Origin: Blasia pusilla
Taxonomy: Eukaryota > Marchantiophyta > Marchantiopsida > Blasiales
Reading direction: 5' to 3'
NCBI GenBank assembly: GCA_050084515.1
Contig: CM114271.1
Coordinates: forward strand, 54,064,001-54,128,000
DNA length: 64,000 bases
Shown: positions 36,472 through 47,533 of the stretch, one piece after another
Numbering within the stretch: position 1 is the stretch's first letter
How the letters are laid out: the number at the start of each line of letters is the position of its first letter
Position numbers and translations under genes: made by a program
The notes under the pieces: generated by a model
The model's database searches: none
What the model was told of the DNA's origin: nothing
Seen by the model: only the letters and a program-made list of their open reading frames with translations

Positions 36472-37868
36472 TGTGCACCTACTCTCCTTGAACTTAAATC
36501 TTTAGTGTTACGGAAGTTTGTGTTTAGTAGGACACCCTCTAAATCCTGATCTATAACACAAACTCACGTTAGTCGGGTCTAGGTCAATTAGCGTTATTAC
36601 CTTCCGAGTTCTCCATTTGATCTCTGATCAAGCTCAACCTTGCTAGATTTGCGGTTTACAACATAGACAAGTCTTTCAAGACTATGGATAGGCTTTTTGG
36701 TTGGTTCAGGAACGCTTGATGGTATTTTCTGGAAGCAACAAAGTATACATATTTTTTAGAGGTAAAGGATCAAAATTTTCAATGTTTATCATGCATGTGA
36801 TGCTCATAAGGTTGGGCATGGATGACCATGTCAAGTGGAAACTATAAAGATTCTTAATAAACTTTCATATTATTGATAACTAATTATATCTTAATAACTT
36901 GTTAATATCAAGTGTGTCAAATCATGTTTGGTTTGCCAACAGAATTTGGGTGGATTATGACAATATGTTGGGGCATCTTCGACCTTTTCCAATTCAAGGT
37001 GGACCATGGGAAGGTGTAACTATGGACTTCATCATCAAGTTAGTTGGATTGCAAGCATTCAACTTGATCATTGTAGTGGTAGATTGGTCAGTTCATGAAC
37101 TTCGACAGCGTTAGCACGCTTGGAGGTTCCAACTTTCCAATGGACATCCAATAAGTCCCTATGCGTGACTCACAAAAATGAGTCATGGGTTGGAATCCAA
37201 GTGTGGCTTGCGAAATCCACTCCCTTTGACCAGGTTTTAGTTTCGAATTCCAACGCCAAACTTTTGTTCCATCCGATGCCCTTGAGAAGTCGTTTGGCAC
37301 TCAAAATGGGGTTTGGGTTGCAAGAATCCTTGGAGACACTCCCCCTTACTAGTATGTCTGAGGATCTCCGCCCTCCCTCTAACTTTAGGGAAAGATAGTA
37401 GGGCCCCTCATTTTGACCCTCAACCCGACTCCTCTTATACTCATTTTCGGGAAATATGTGAAGCTCTGCTTGAGCTTTTTATAAGATCTTTGGTGTGTTT
37501 TAATTGTCTTGGCATGAGGTTCCCAATGCCATCTTGCTTATCCCAAACATATTTTGAAAGTAAACGTTATAGTACAAAACACAGTCAAAATTCCCAAACG
37601 CTAGTTGCGTTCCAAATCTAGTTCCCTCCTCTTTGGCAACCAACCTTCCTTGGCTCAAGTCATCTCAAGTTTTGGTTTACATTTGGTCTAGGTTTCCTGG
37701 TCAAGACCATAAATTCATGATTTGCACAATCTCGAGTGGGCATTTCATCTCTTGGAATTTTCCAATAGACCTCTCCAAAGTGCAAACATCATAGCGTTAG
37801 CTCACTACAGATTTTATGTTTTGCTTGGCATATATATGGTGTTCATTTGGTTATGAGGGTCACGAACA
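36472..37868 (-). repeat. Chromovirus LTR of copy II, with a ~380 bp foreign segment
   Basis: It begins at TGTGCACCTACTCTCC (counterpart of TGTCGCGCCCCTACTCTCC in copy III) beside the PBS-like site and ends with GGTTATGAGGGTCACGAACA. Middle blocks (AGTCGTTTGGCACTCAAA, ACTTTAGGGAAAGATAG, CAAACGCTAGTTGCG) match copy III. Between about 36695 and 37095 the LTR sequence is replaced by an integrase fragment of another gypsy family. Confidence 0.75.
36713..37095 (+). pseudogene. Integrase fragment of a third gypsy family (copy 1)
   Basis: The plus strand shows VDYDNMLGHLRPFPIQGGPW, EGVTMDFIIKLVGLQAFN and LIIVVVDW: the end of the zinc region and the first catalytic Asp of a Ty3/gypsy integrase. The same ~350 bp, including non-coding flanks such as TTCAATGTTTATCATGCAT, recurs at 38515-38862. 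It lies inside the LTR of copy II. Confidence 0.65.
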
Positions 37869-38514
37869 TTTGAGACTTTCTATTGAAAGTAGATCCAAGA
37901 CTTTTCCAAGGTCGCCCAACCACTATATGTTTTAACACATAGAGCAATGGTGTTCTGATGGTCTAATAAGTGTCAAGATATATTTGAACGATTTAAGTTT
38001 ATAGTTAGTAATCCTCATGTACTCATATTTTCTGAAATAGGGGCCAATTTTGAAGTTTGAATGGATGAAATAAACTTGGTGGCTTGGTATATGCAAAACT
38101 AAGTGGGTTGATCAGTCTCTTGTGAGTGAGCCAAGTTGTAAAACAACTTGTCAACTGATAAGAGGGAGATCCATGTAGTCACTCAATGCTTGAAGAAGTA
38201 AAAATTGTACTCTCCACATCATTGTGCTCAAAGGGTTACACCGATTACATCACTTCCAAAAGCTATTCAAGTCATGAGACGTTAATTATCACCAAAAAAG
38301 TTGCGATCATAATCATACTTGTGGGAATTTTTCATAAGCCATAATTAGAGAGCATGATAATAGATGCCTCAAGGAGACAAGAGCAATACTTAAGAGGAAC
38401 TTAGATGTTGGAAACCAATTTGGAAGGCTTTGTAAGGGCGGCCTACCAAGACGATGAAATGATTTGGGGATGATTATAGGCGATGAAAAAGGGAGTGAGT
38501 ATGAGATGTGTTAC
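37869..38514. other. Non-coding stretch between LTR copy II and second integrase fragment
   Basis: No domain, repeat or terminus recognised. Confidence 0.35.
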
Positions 38515-38870
38515 ACTCAGAGATGGTATTTTTTGGAAGCAAAAAAGAATAAATTTTCTTAAGAGGTAAAGGATAAATCTTTTCAATGTTCATCATGCAT
38601 ATGATGCACCTAAAGTTGGGCATGCATGGCCATATCAAGTGGAAACTCTAGATTTTCCTATTATTGATAACTCATTTTATCTTTAGAAAATGCTAATATC
38701 AAGTGTGTCAGCCAAAAGAATTGGGTGGATTATGACAATATGTTGGGGCATCTTCGACCTTTCCCGATTCAAGTTGGACCATGGGAAGGTGTTGCTATGG
38801 ACTTCAACATCAGGTTACTTGGGTTGCAAGCATTAAACTCAATCGTTGTAGTGGTAAATTAATTTGGTAT
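38515..38870 (+). pseudogene. Integrase fragment of a third gypsy family (copy 2)
   Basis: Same segment as 36713-37095, again with MLGHLRPFPIQVGPWEGVAM-like text, ending abruptly at GTAGTGGTAAAT. Short gaps relative to copy 1 show independent decay. Confidence 0.65.
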
Positions 38871-38940
38871 TAGATATATCGGAGGGTGCCATGATACAAA
38901 TTTCACTTCTTGTACCTTCACGTGATAAAGCAAGATATAA

Positions 38941-41542
38941 TCATCCACGAGATAACACATATGAAGGGAAGTAAATTGCAACCTTTTTTAAAGTTTGACC
39001 TTGGGACTTATTAATAGTCGTAGCGAAAGAAGGACGGATATGAGATTGAAATCTACTAAGATCAAAAGGTAAGACAATGTCAAACTCAATCAAATGAATA
39101 CGTGGGATCAAAACCCAATCTCCAATATTTCTCACTATAATGATCTCGCCATCAATGATATGTAACATGAAGAGACGAATGACCAATCATGTCCCATTAG
39201 CTTATCCTTTTTCTCCATTCATGTTTCGCAATAACATGATAGGTGCCCCAATCTTTAAGGACAACAAATGTGGTGGTAGTCCCGAAGAAAGGCAAGTATT
39301 AAAAAACTCCGTGGGATAAATATGAGTCATCCCGTCATCTGGAATAGAACTAGCACTAAGATCAAACTTAAAGGAGAAAAAAAAGTATTGATGAGAAAGG
39401 GATAAATATGACATTTAATTTTGAACAATTAGGAAAAATCCCTACAAATCAATGGATTTATTGGGAGCCCAAACTATTTTTATTTGAATTAATCTTATAA
39501 TAATAAATCATAAAATAGGTAAATTAAAATAATTATAAAAAAGAAAGATTAAAAGGTATGTCCTTGTATTATTTTCAATGCATCAATATACAACATTTAT
39601 AATATAAACTCCAACTTTGTTTGTTGGATGTTGACACTCAACCTTTATATGAATTGACTTGCTACAACCTACTATCGATAAAGCAACATATAATTACCCG
39701 TTAGAAAATACACGATTTAGCATGTAAATACCAACTTTATCTAATGTTTGTCCTTAAATTTCATTAAGTGTCATTGCAAAGGCTAGATTTAATGGAAAAT
39801 TGAAATTGCCACAAATCAAAAGGAAAACCTTTAAGTTTGGTCCTTTAATACTTAAAGGTTACAATAAGTTTGAACCAGCAATAAGCTCTTATATGAGATT
39901 GAAATCTACTAAGATCAAAAGGTAAGACAATGTCAAACTCAATCAAATGAATACGAATGGGATCAAAACCCAATCTCCAATATTTCTCACTTGAATGATC
40001 TCGCCATCAATGATATGTAACATGAAGAATTAATGACCAATCATGTCCCATTAGCTTATCATTTTTTTTTCTCCATTCATGTTTATAATAACATGATAGG
40101 TGCCCCAATCTTTAAGGACAACAAATGTGGTGGTAGTCCCGAAGAAAGGCAAGTATTAAAAACTCAACGTGGGATAAATATGAGTCATCCCGTCATCTTC
40201 GGAATAGAACTAGCACTAAGATCAAACTTAAAGGAGAAAATAAAGTATTGAAGAGAAAGGGATAAATATGACATTTAATTTTGAACAATTAGGAAAAATC
40301 CCTACAAATCAATGGATTTATTGGGAGGCCCAAACTATTTTTATTTGAATTAATCTTATAATAATAAATCATAAAATAGGTAAATTAAAATAATTATAAA
40401 AAATAAAGATTAAAAGGTATGTCCTTGTATTATTTTCAATGCATCAATATACAACATTTATAATATAAACTCCAACTTTGTTTGTTGGATGTTGACACTC
40501 AACCTTTATATGAATTGACTTGCTACAACCTACTATCGATAAAGCAACATATAATTACCCGTTAGAAAATACACGATTTAGCATGTAAATACCAACTTTA
40601 TCTAATGTTTGTCCTTAAATTTCATTAAGTGTCATTGCAAAGGCTAGACGAATGGAAAATTGAAATTGCCACAAATCAAAAGGAAAACCCGAATCAGATG
40701 AAATCAACGAAATTAATGGAATAAACACTCGACCTCAAACATTTATTCCTATAATAATAACTGCATGGACAACATGTCGACTAAATCCAACAATCACCAA
40801 GCAAGTGTGGTTTGCTTGTCCCTTTGCTCCATTCATATTTTGTAATAGCATGATCGGAGCCCCAATCTTCAAATTTAAAGACTGAGGAGGTGGGCCCAAT
40901 GGTAAACATGTATTTTAGAATTTAGTTGGATATAAAAACCTCATCTCATCGTTAGAAATATAATTTGCACTTTAAAAAAAAGTATGTTTCTAAAGAAAAA
41001 TAAATTCATTAGTATCAAAAGCACAACTCATAATAATACAAGAACGAAATCAAATTGAATAAATTTAAGAGATATTATAACTTGATAAAATTATCTCTCC
41101 ACCAAATTTTGATATGATTTCCGAATTTATAAAGTCCACCTTAGTATTATTTGTTCTAATAAAATATGTACCCCTCAAGAAGTTAATATAATTCCACTTG
41201 TCAATATCCCGGCCATAGACCGTCTTTATGAGATCATTAAGTTTCGTACTCTTAAGAAGCATAGTATCCCAAATTTGTATGAAATAATCTCGAAGGTCAT
41301 AATGCAACGGTATCAAACTCCCTTCAACCTTCAATAACCAATTAGACTTCTTGCTCATGTTCTCCTTGTCCTAAACAAATGTATGGAAAATGCATTATAA
41401 ATTTTAAATAAAAAATAAGAAATACATATAATAAGAGAAGAAAATTATAAGTATTAAACAATGTTACCTAGCTTGTAAACGATTCACTTTGATGTTGGTA
41501 GCGAGTTGCACAACTCTTACATGAGATCTTCTAAGAGTAGCA
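38941..41542 (-). pseudogene. Helitron Pif1-type helicase, C-terminal half
   Basis: Minus strand, in order. About 41542-41460 reads ATLRRSHVRVVQLATNIKVN, directly continuing the helicase text at 48535. Next is 41358-41065 (LRGTYFIRTNNTKVDFINSE) and about 40900-40800 (LNLKIGAPIMLLQNMNGAKG). Helicase motifs V-VI at about 40680-40560 are FAMTLNE..GQTLDKVGIYM and LYVALSIVG. A tandem duplicate then repeats YPTEFFNTC, GLPPHLLSLKIGAPIMLLRN and FATTINKSQGQTLKKVAIYF down to 38941. Superfamily 1 Pif1 helicase unwinds DNA during rolling-circle Helitron transposition. Stops and frameshifts mark a relic. Confidence 0.85.
39040..40689. repeat. ~800-bp tandem duplication of the Helitron 3' region
   Basis: 39040-39840 and 39892-40689 are nearly identical apart from small indels. 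Both begin with ATGAGATTGAAATCTACTAA and run to GAAATTGCCACAAATCAAAAGG, offset 852 bp with a ~50 bp linker. Low divergence suggests a recent duplication. Each unit holds the helicase C-terminal part plus AT-rich 3' flanking DNA. Confidence 0.9.
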
Positions 41543-41547
41543 CGCAC
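41543..41547. repeat. Target-site duplication of chromovirus copy III, left
   Basis: CGCAC immediately left of the element; the same five bases follow the right LTR at 48530-48534. Five-bp duplications are usual for Ty3/gypsy integrase. Confidence 0.85.
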
Positions 41548-42203
41548 TATCGCGACCCTCATGACCAAACAAGTGCCAAGCGGAACATCGGAACATTAGC
41601 GGGCTCACGCTAAGATGGTTTGCGCGTTGGAGTAGTCTCAAAGAGGAGACAAGAGACGAGACGCGAGCGAAGCGTCGCGTTTCAGATGTTGTGGTCACAC
41701 CGAGAAACCTAGACCAAACGCGGAATGCGACTTGAAAGAAGTCGAGTCTAGGAAGTGGGTTGCCAAAGGAAAGATCCGGATTTGGAACGCCACTAGCATT
41801 TGAGAGTTTCCGACTGTATTTATGGCCATAATTTGGACGCCAAGATGCGTTTGGACCGGCTCTCCATAAGCTTTCTAACGCACCCTTATTTGATCCAAAC
41901 GCATCTTGGCGCTAAAAGTTATGGCCATAAATACAGTCGGAAACTCTCAAACGCTAGTGGCGTTCCAAATCCGGATCTTTCCTTTGGCAACCCACTTCCT
42001 AGACTCGACTTCTTTCAAGTCGCATTCCGCGTTTGGTCCAGGTTTCTCGGTCGCGACCACAACATTTGAAACGCGACGCTTCGCTCGCGTCTCGTCTCTT
42101 GTCTCCTCTTTGAGACTACTCCAACGCGCAAACCATCTTAGCGTGAGCCCGCTAATGTTCTGATGTTCCGCTTGGCACTTGTTTGGTCATGAGGGTCGCG
42201 AAA
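41548..42203. repeat. Palindromic 3' LTR (arms ~307/312 bp, loop ~37 bp)
   Basis: The right arm (41892-42203) is the U3 end of the LTR in element orientation. The left arm (41548-41854) is its near-perfect reverse complement. The loop CCGGCTCTCC...CCCTTATTT (41855-41891) is unique sequence of the normal LTR. In the intact LTR at 48170-48230 this same loop is already bordered by a 9-base inverted repeat, GCGTTTGGA/TCCAAACGC. The left end reads TATCGCGACC, i.e. the LTR start with its G changed to A, placed directly against the target duplication. Confidence 0.92.
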
Positions 42204-42889
42204 CTCACCCGTCTTTAGAGGTTGATGCCCTCATCAACGCAAACTTTGGTTATGTCAAGTCTCCTGGGGAGCCTACCCCTTGACATTGAATTGCGTTCTG
42301 GTGGCTAACCCGCAATTCCTCTTAGTCCATAGTTGTCACTTTGCCCCACTTAGAATTATTAGCCTCTCCTCTTTGATAAGCCTGGACTAGTTCCAAGGAA
42401 CTAACCTATCAAATAAGCTAACTAAGTGTGCAACCTTAGACTCTTCTGACTCATTCCTGTAAACATCACCCTGTTTACCTGGTCTACAAATCGTACTACT
42501 ATTGGGTTGCTCTCGTATTCGACTTAGGTGCGACACTAAGTTTACTTATGTGGCCACAAGTAAGATCACCCCAAGCCCCAAGACAGACTTCATCTGCCCC
42601 GCCGACGCTAGGGCGAGCCCGAGTGTAATCCAACTCAAGGTTCTGTTCTAGGTGCTTATCCACATACGAGCTCTCACCTCAAATACTCCTTGTCTGTCCT
42701 CTTGACGTACATCCTATGCCTATGATGAACGACTCATAGCCATGCACTACCACATACAAATTGCAATCAACTCTGGCATCGAATCTCCAAATCCATATAC
42801 TCCTTTATTGCAACACTAGCATAGTTATAATGGACTTCGGCCCAAGATTCCATTGGTTAGAAGTCATGTCTCTAGCTTCTCCTCGTACT

Positions 42890-44473
42890 AACGTATGTGT
42901 TTCGCTTGTGTTCGCTTGAAGTTGCGCAACAAGTCTTGCGCGTGTTCCAAATCCGCCTCCGCAATCCAAGTCGCCTCCTTCACATGGTAGCCCTTCTATT
43001 TTACCAAGTATTCATACTTGTTGGCCCGAGGCCTCGAACGTAAGATGGTCTCCACCTCAAACTCGGGCTTTTCATTTATGATGACCGGGTGCGGTCTCAC
43101 CACCTGTCTCCGCGCAAAACGTCCATTATCTTGAAGATATTTCTTCAAAAATGACACATGAAATGTCGGGTGAATCTTGAACTCGTCTGGTAGCCTCAAC
43201 GTGTACACATCCTCAAACGGGTTCGCCACAATCACATACGGTCCAAAGATACTTGGCGAGCGGCCTTCGCAGACAACTCTTTCGGAAGAGTGAGGTTCTT
43301 TACACTCAACCACACTTGTTCTCCAACTTGGAATCGTACTTGGCGCCGACTCTTGTTAGCATGCTTAACGTACCTCATTTGAGCCTTTGCAAGACTTCGC
43401 CTCGCCCGCTCTTCCCGTTCTCGCATCTCTACCAACAAACCTTCTGCCGTCGCTTGTCGTGTTCGTGCCAATGTAGTACCCTTCGAAAGGGCTAGATCAA
43501 GAGGCCCTTCTGGCTCTTGTCCATTTGCCAGGAGAAACGGAGATTCTCCAATTGCAGAATGCTTGGACGAGTTGTAGCAGTACTCCGCCATGCTCAGCCA
43601 CTTCACCCAATCGCGTTGATCAGCACTGACATAATTCCTTAAGTATTGATTCACGATAGAGTTTACCTTTTTAGTTTGTCCATCCGTATGTGGGTGGAAA
43701 GCCGTACTGAAACTCAGCTTGGTCTTAAACCTTCTGAACAAGTGCTTCTTGAAAGCACTGGTAAACTTTGGATCCCGATTTGAAACAATGCTCCTCGGCA
43801 AACCGTGAGCACGCCACCAACTATCGAGGAACAGTTGCCCCGTCGTGTAAGCCGTTGCAAAATCCACCGTCGGCACGAATCTCGCCAACTTGCTAAGCCG
43901 ATCAACAATCACAAGTATAGCGTTGTATCCCTCAGATTCTGAAAGACTCGTGATGAAATCCATACTCACACTTTGCAAGGATCCTTCTGGGATCGGCAAG
44001 CCATGTTTCTTATCATAAGAGACTCTATTCGCTTGGCAGGTCACACAGGTCTTCACATATTGAGCAACATCCTCTTTCATATTGGGCCAAAAGAACCGCT
44101 TCGACAGAAAAACTAGCGTAGATTTCTCTCCTTTATGTCCTGCCAAGGGTCCGTCGTGACACCCCGCTAACACCTTGGTTCGCATCCTGCCTTGCCCTAC
44201 ATAGATCCTACTTTGTTTGAACCTTAGTAAACCGTGCCTCAAACTTATGTTGGCCACCTTCTTACCCTGCTTTAACTTCCTCATGTACTCCCCTCCGTGA
44301 GCATCCTTCATATATCCTTCACGAATCCTTCTTTCCAGATCTGTTTCTTTAGGGAACATTGCTCTTAAGACCTGTGTCGTCGATGGCATGTGTTCCTCCT
44401 TGCAACTTAACGCATCTAGAATCACATTATCTTTACCTAGCTTGTGAATCAACTCAACATCCATCAGCGCCAA
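42890..44473 (-). pseudogene. Integrase and chromodomain of copy III
   Basis: A 413-codon frame (44473-43232). The zinc region has HDGPLAGHKGEKSTL and CVTCQANR. The catalytic core starts at SMDFITSLSESEG (first Asp present). The second catalytic Asp of the DD35E set is Asn (SNRDPKF, codon 43778-43780), and the Glu is Lys (TDGQTKKVN, codon 43670-43672). After a frame break at about 43240, 43313-42996 holds the beta-barrel (FKIHPTFHVSFLKKYL) and a chromodomain start (FEVETILRSRPRANKYEYLVK). The conserved Trp following is a stop codon (42996-42998), after which KGYHVKEATW continues to about 42890. Chromodomains direct integration to marked chromatin. The product would be inactive. Confidence 0.9.
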
Positions 44474-45898
44474 GGTATCATGCCATCGCAGATTGTTTTG
44501 GCGTCACTCGATCCTGGGTCTCAAAATACTTGAGTGATATATTATCGGTGAATACTCGAGTCTTGTGGAGCCCTAGATAATGCCGCCACTTCCTCAAGCA
44601 ATGTACCATCGTGAACAACTTTTCTCATGAGTAGGCCATCTCCTTTCAATATCGCTAAGCTTCTTGCTCTCGTATGCCACCGGTCTCCCTTCTTGCACCA
44701 ACATTCCTGCAACCCTGAAATCACTAGCATCGGTATGCACTTCGAACGGTTTGTCAAACTTCGGCAGCTTCAACACTGGTTCCTGCGATACAATCTGCTT
44801 CACTCGGTTGAATGCCTCATTAACTTCCTAGGTCCAAGTCGTGTTGGCAAAATTTAGTGTCCAATCCGTGAGAGGTCTCATAATTCCCGAAAAGTTTTTC
44901 ACATAAGTACGATAAAACTGCACCGCACCTATGAACCTCCTCATCCCCTTTACAGTGGATGGGGGTTCCCACTCGGCAATCGCTTTTACCTTCTCCATGT
45001 CTAGACTAACGCCATCCGCATTGACCACGTGATCCAAGAATTTGATCTTACTCAAACCAAATTCGCTCTTCTCTACATTCGCATACAGTTGATTTGCCCT
45101 TAGCTTAGACAAGACCGCTCTCACATGTCGAACGTGCTCCTCTAGTGACTTCGAATAGATAAGTATGTCATCAATATAGATGATAACATACTCATCCATT
45201 TCTTTGTGAAAAACGGAGTTCATCAATGTGGTGAACGTTGGAGGCGCATTACATAGACCGAAAGGCATCACGACAAACTCAAAGGAACCGTATCTTGTCC
45301 TGCACGCAATCTTCTCCACATCTGCCTCGGCAATCCGAATCTGGTAATATCCTGATTTCAAGTCAATCCTACTGAAATATCTCGCGCCTGCCAGCCTATC
45401 AAAGAGATCATCTATCCTCGGAAGAGGATAGATGATCAACACACACTAATCAACACACAGCCTCATCTTTCCATCCTTCTTCTTTACAAAGAGAAGAGGT
45501 GCTCCATAAGGTGACTTGCTAGTCCTAATGTAACCCTTTTCCAAGAGCTCACTTAACTGCTTTTTCAACTCAATAAGTTCCTCCTGATTCAACCTATATG
45601 GTGCTTTTGAAGGCGGTTGGGAATCGTGTATGGCCTCTATCTTATGATCAACACCTCTATGCGGCGGCAATTTAGTCGGAAGCTCATTTGTCAAGACATC
45701 CTCAAACCCCTTGACCACTTCCTGGAGTGGTTCTGGGATTCCCCTTGAAGCAGTGTCCTGATCTCTGCGTATACTACTTGTAGCCTCCTCCACTTGTCTC
45801 ATCAAGCAGAGAAATCCATCCTCCAACTCAATCATGCTCCTCCTTGTAATCGAGTTCACTAACTCCTTTTTCGCTGGAACCTCACGGACCAACCGCAC
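44473..45898 (-). pseudogene. Reverse transcriptase and RNase H of copy III
   Basis: 45898-45446 carries the pre-RT and fingers (ELPTKLPPHRGVDHKIEAIH, GYIRTSKSPYGAPLLFVKKK), ending at MRLCVD followed by a stop; a few residues of the next motif are missing. 45442-44828 resumes at YPLPRIDDLFDRLAGARYF and contains the polymerase motifs FGLCNAPPTF and IIYIDDILIYS (catalytic Asp pair at 45172-45167). 44803-44594 starts RNase H (EVHTDASDFRVAGMLVQEGR, first catalytic Asp in TDAS), followed by frameshifts. It would copy element RNA into cDNA; now inactive. Confidence 0.9.
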
Positions 45899-46032
45899 CT
45901 ATAACCGTTTGCCTTTTAGCAAGACGCTCAACCTCAAGGGTCCACGTCTTAACTCCACCTCATACGCATCTAGGAATGTATTCCCCAAGACTCCGTCAAT
46001 GCCATCCATTTCGCACACAGTGAAATTCTCCT

Positions 46033-47389
46033 TCACTCGAATACCCCGCATCCTACTGTCAAACCCAAGACCAAATCAGAAGTCCGATGAAACTTGCCTC
46101 CAGCAAATCCTACTCGAATGGGCTCATCCGCCTTAGAGGTAGACATCCCCAGTTCCTTCACGATTCTCGGGCTTAGGAAGGAGTGCGAACCACCTGTATC
46201 CATGAGCAACAACACATCGCGATCAGCAATATTGGATCTTAGGTACACCAAATTGTGCGTCCTCTTGGTGACTTGAAGGGACGTCTCGAGATCGCCCGCC
46301 AACAGATGCTTAGCAGCAAACGCAATCATACTCCCATTACTAACCTTCGGTTTCGAACACACTTTCGCCAGGTGCCCCGGTTCGCCACAGTTGTAGCATA
46401 CGACCTTGCCGTTCCCTGACTTCGAGTGTTGTCCTCCTCTCGGTTTCGCATGAAGTTCCACTCGTTTTGCTGCCGGGGCAGACGACTCTCCTGGTTCTCC
46501 CACTCCAGCCTCTTTTGAACGCCTTCTTATTTTTTGACTTCTTCGCAAAACCTTTTGGCTCGAAGGGTTTCTTGGTTTGGACCTCATCGTCCCCAATCCG
46601 CTCCGCTAGCCTTAGAAGATCCGTGCAGGTCTCTCGCAACGTCGGCATTCGGTAAAGGGCCTTTTCAGCGCTCGGCTTGAGTCCACTAATGAAGATAGCC
46701 TTCTTCGCGTGCTCATCCATCTTTGGACTAGAAGTCAGTTTCGCACTAAACTCCCTCACATACGCGCTTAAGGAACCACTCTGCCGCATCCGCACGCATT
46801 CCACCGTGTCGCGCAACCCTTGGGACTCCGGAGTGAACCGATCCCCGATCAACTCCTTGAACTCCTCCCAACTCAGAGGTGACTCGCCGCCCAGATATTC
46901 CTCTCGTTGAGTTGTCCACCATTGTAGAGCATGATCCTTCAGGAAAGTAATGGCTACCGTCACCTCGTCCTACTCAGCTGCCCTCTGCGCCTCGAAGTAC
47001 AGTTCCAGTTCCGTAAGGAAATCCTTCACGTTCCGCGAGCGCCCCACTCCAGTGAATGGCGTGTGCAGGTTTGTCTTGCGGAGCTTTTTTCCCGCACCCG
47101 GGGTTTGAGTGGCCTCTAACTCTGCAATCCGCTTGCTTTGCTGGGACATCTGCTCCACCAACACCTTCAACAAGTCCAACGTCTGGCTCGACTCCGTCCT
47201 TTCCCCTGAGTTTGGGCCCACTGGCCCCGAAGAAGGATTCGCCTGCGGAACGTCCTCACGACTGGCGTTGAGCTCTTTGGGAGTCTCCGTCTCCTCCATA
47301 GCTTCACGGTCCGGCATTGGTTCCTCTCTTGGTTCACGTCGCTTGATTCGGCGCTTCTTGGGTTGTTCTCCCTCGATCGCCATTTCCAA
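46033..47389 (-). pseudogene. Gag and aspartic protease of copy III
   Basis: 47389-46970 is the Gag N-terminus, rich in charged residues, with QMSQQSKRIAELEATQTPG (short coiled coil) and KDFLTELELYFEAQR, ended by a TAG stop. 46963-46340 continues with FLKDHALQWWTTQREEYLGG and SYVREFSAKLT-like capsid text. After a frameshift, 46596-46033 has the zinc knuckle CYNCGEPGHLAKVC (46398-46357) and the protease motif LLMDTGGSHSF (active-site Asp at about 46200). Gag packages RNA and protease matures the polyprotein. At least one stop and one frameshift disrupt it. Confidence 0.9.
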
Positions 47390-47519
47390 GCCAACTCACT
47401 TAGATCTCCTCCTCGTTTCTTGCGTCCCTCCTCAAGCGTCTGAGTCTAGCTGCTACTTTTGAGTTTCCCCAAGCGTCCGGTTGATCCCACGACCCCAAGT
47501 TCTCGCTCACCAAGGATTA

Positions 47520-47531
47520 GCTCTAATACCA
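47520..47531 (-). promoter_or_regulatory. Primer-binding site (initiator tRNA-Met type)
   Basis: TGGTATTAGAGC on the minus strand, two bases inside the 5' LTR, complementary to the 3' end of plant initiator tRNA-Met (TGGTATCAGAGC) with one change. It primes minus-strand cDNA synthesis and fixes the inner edge of the LTR. Confidence 0.85.
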
Positions 47532-47533
47532 CT

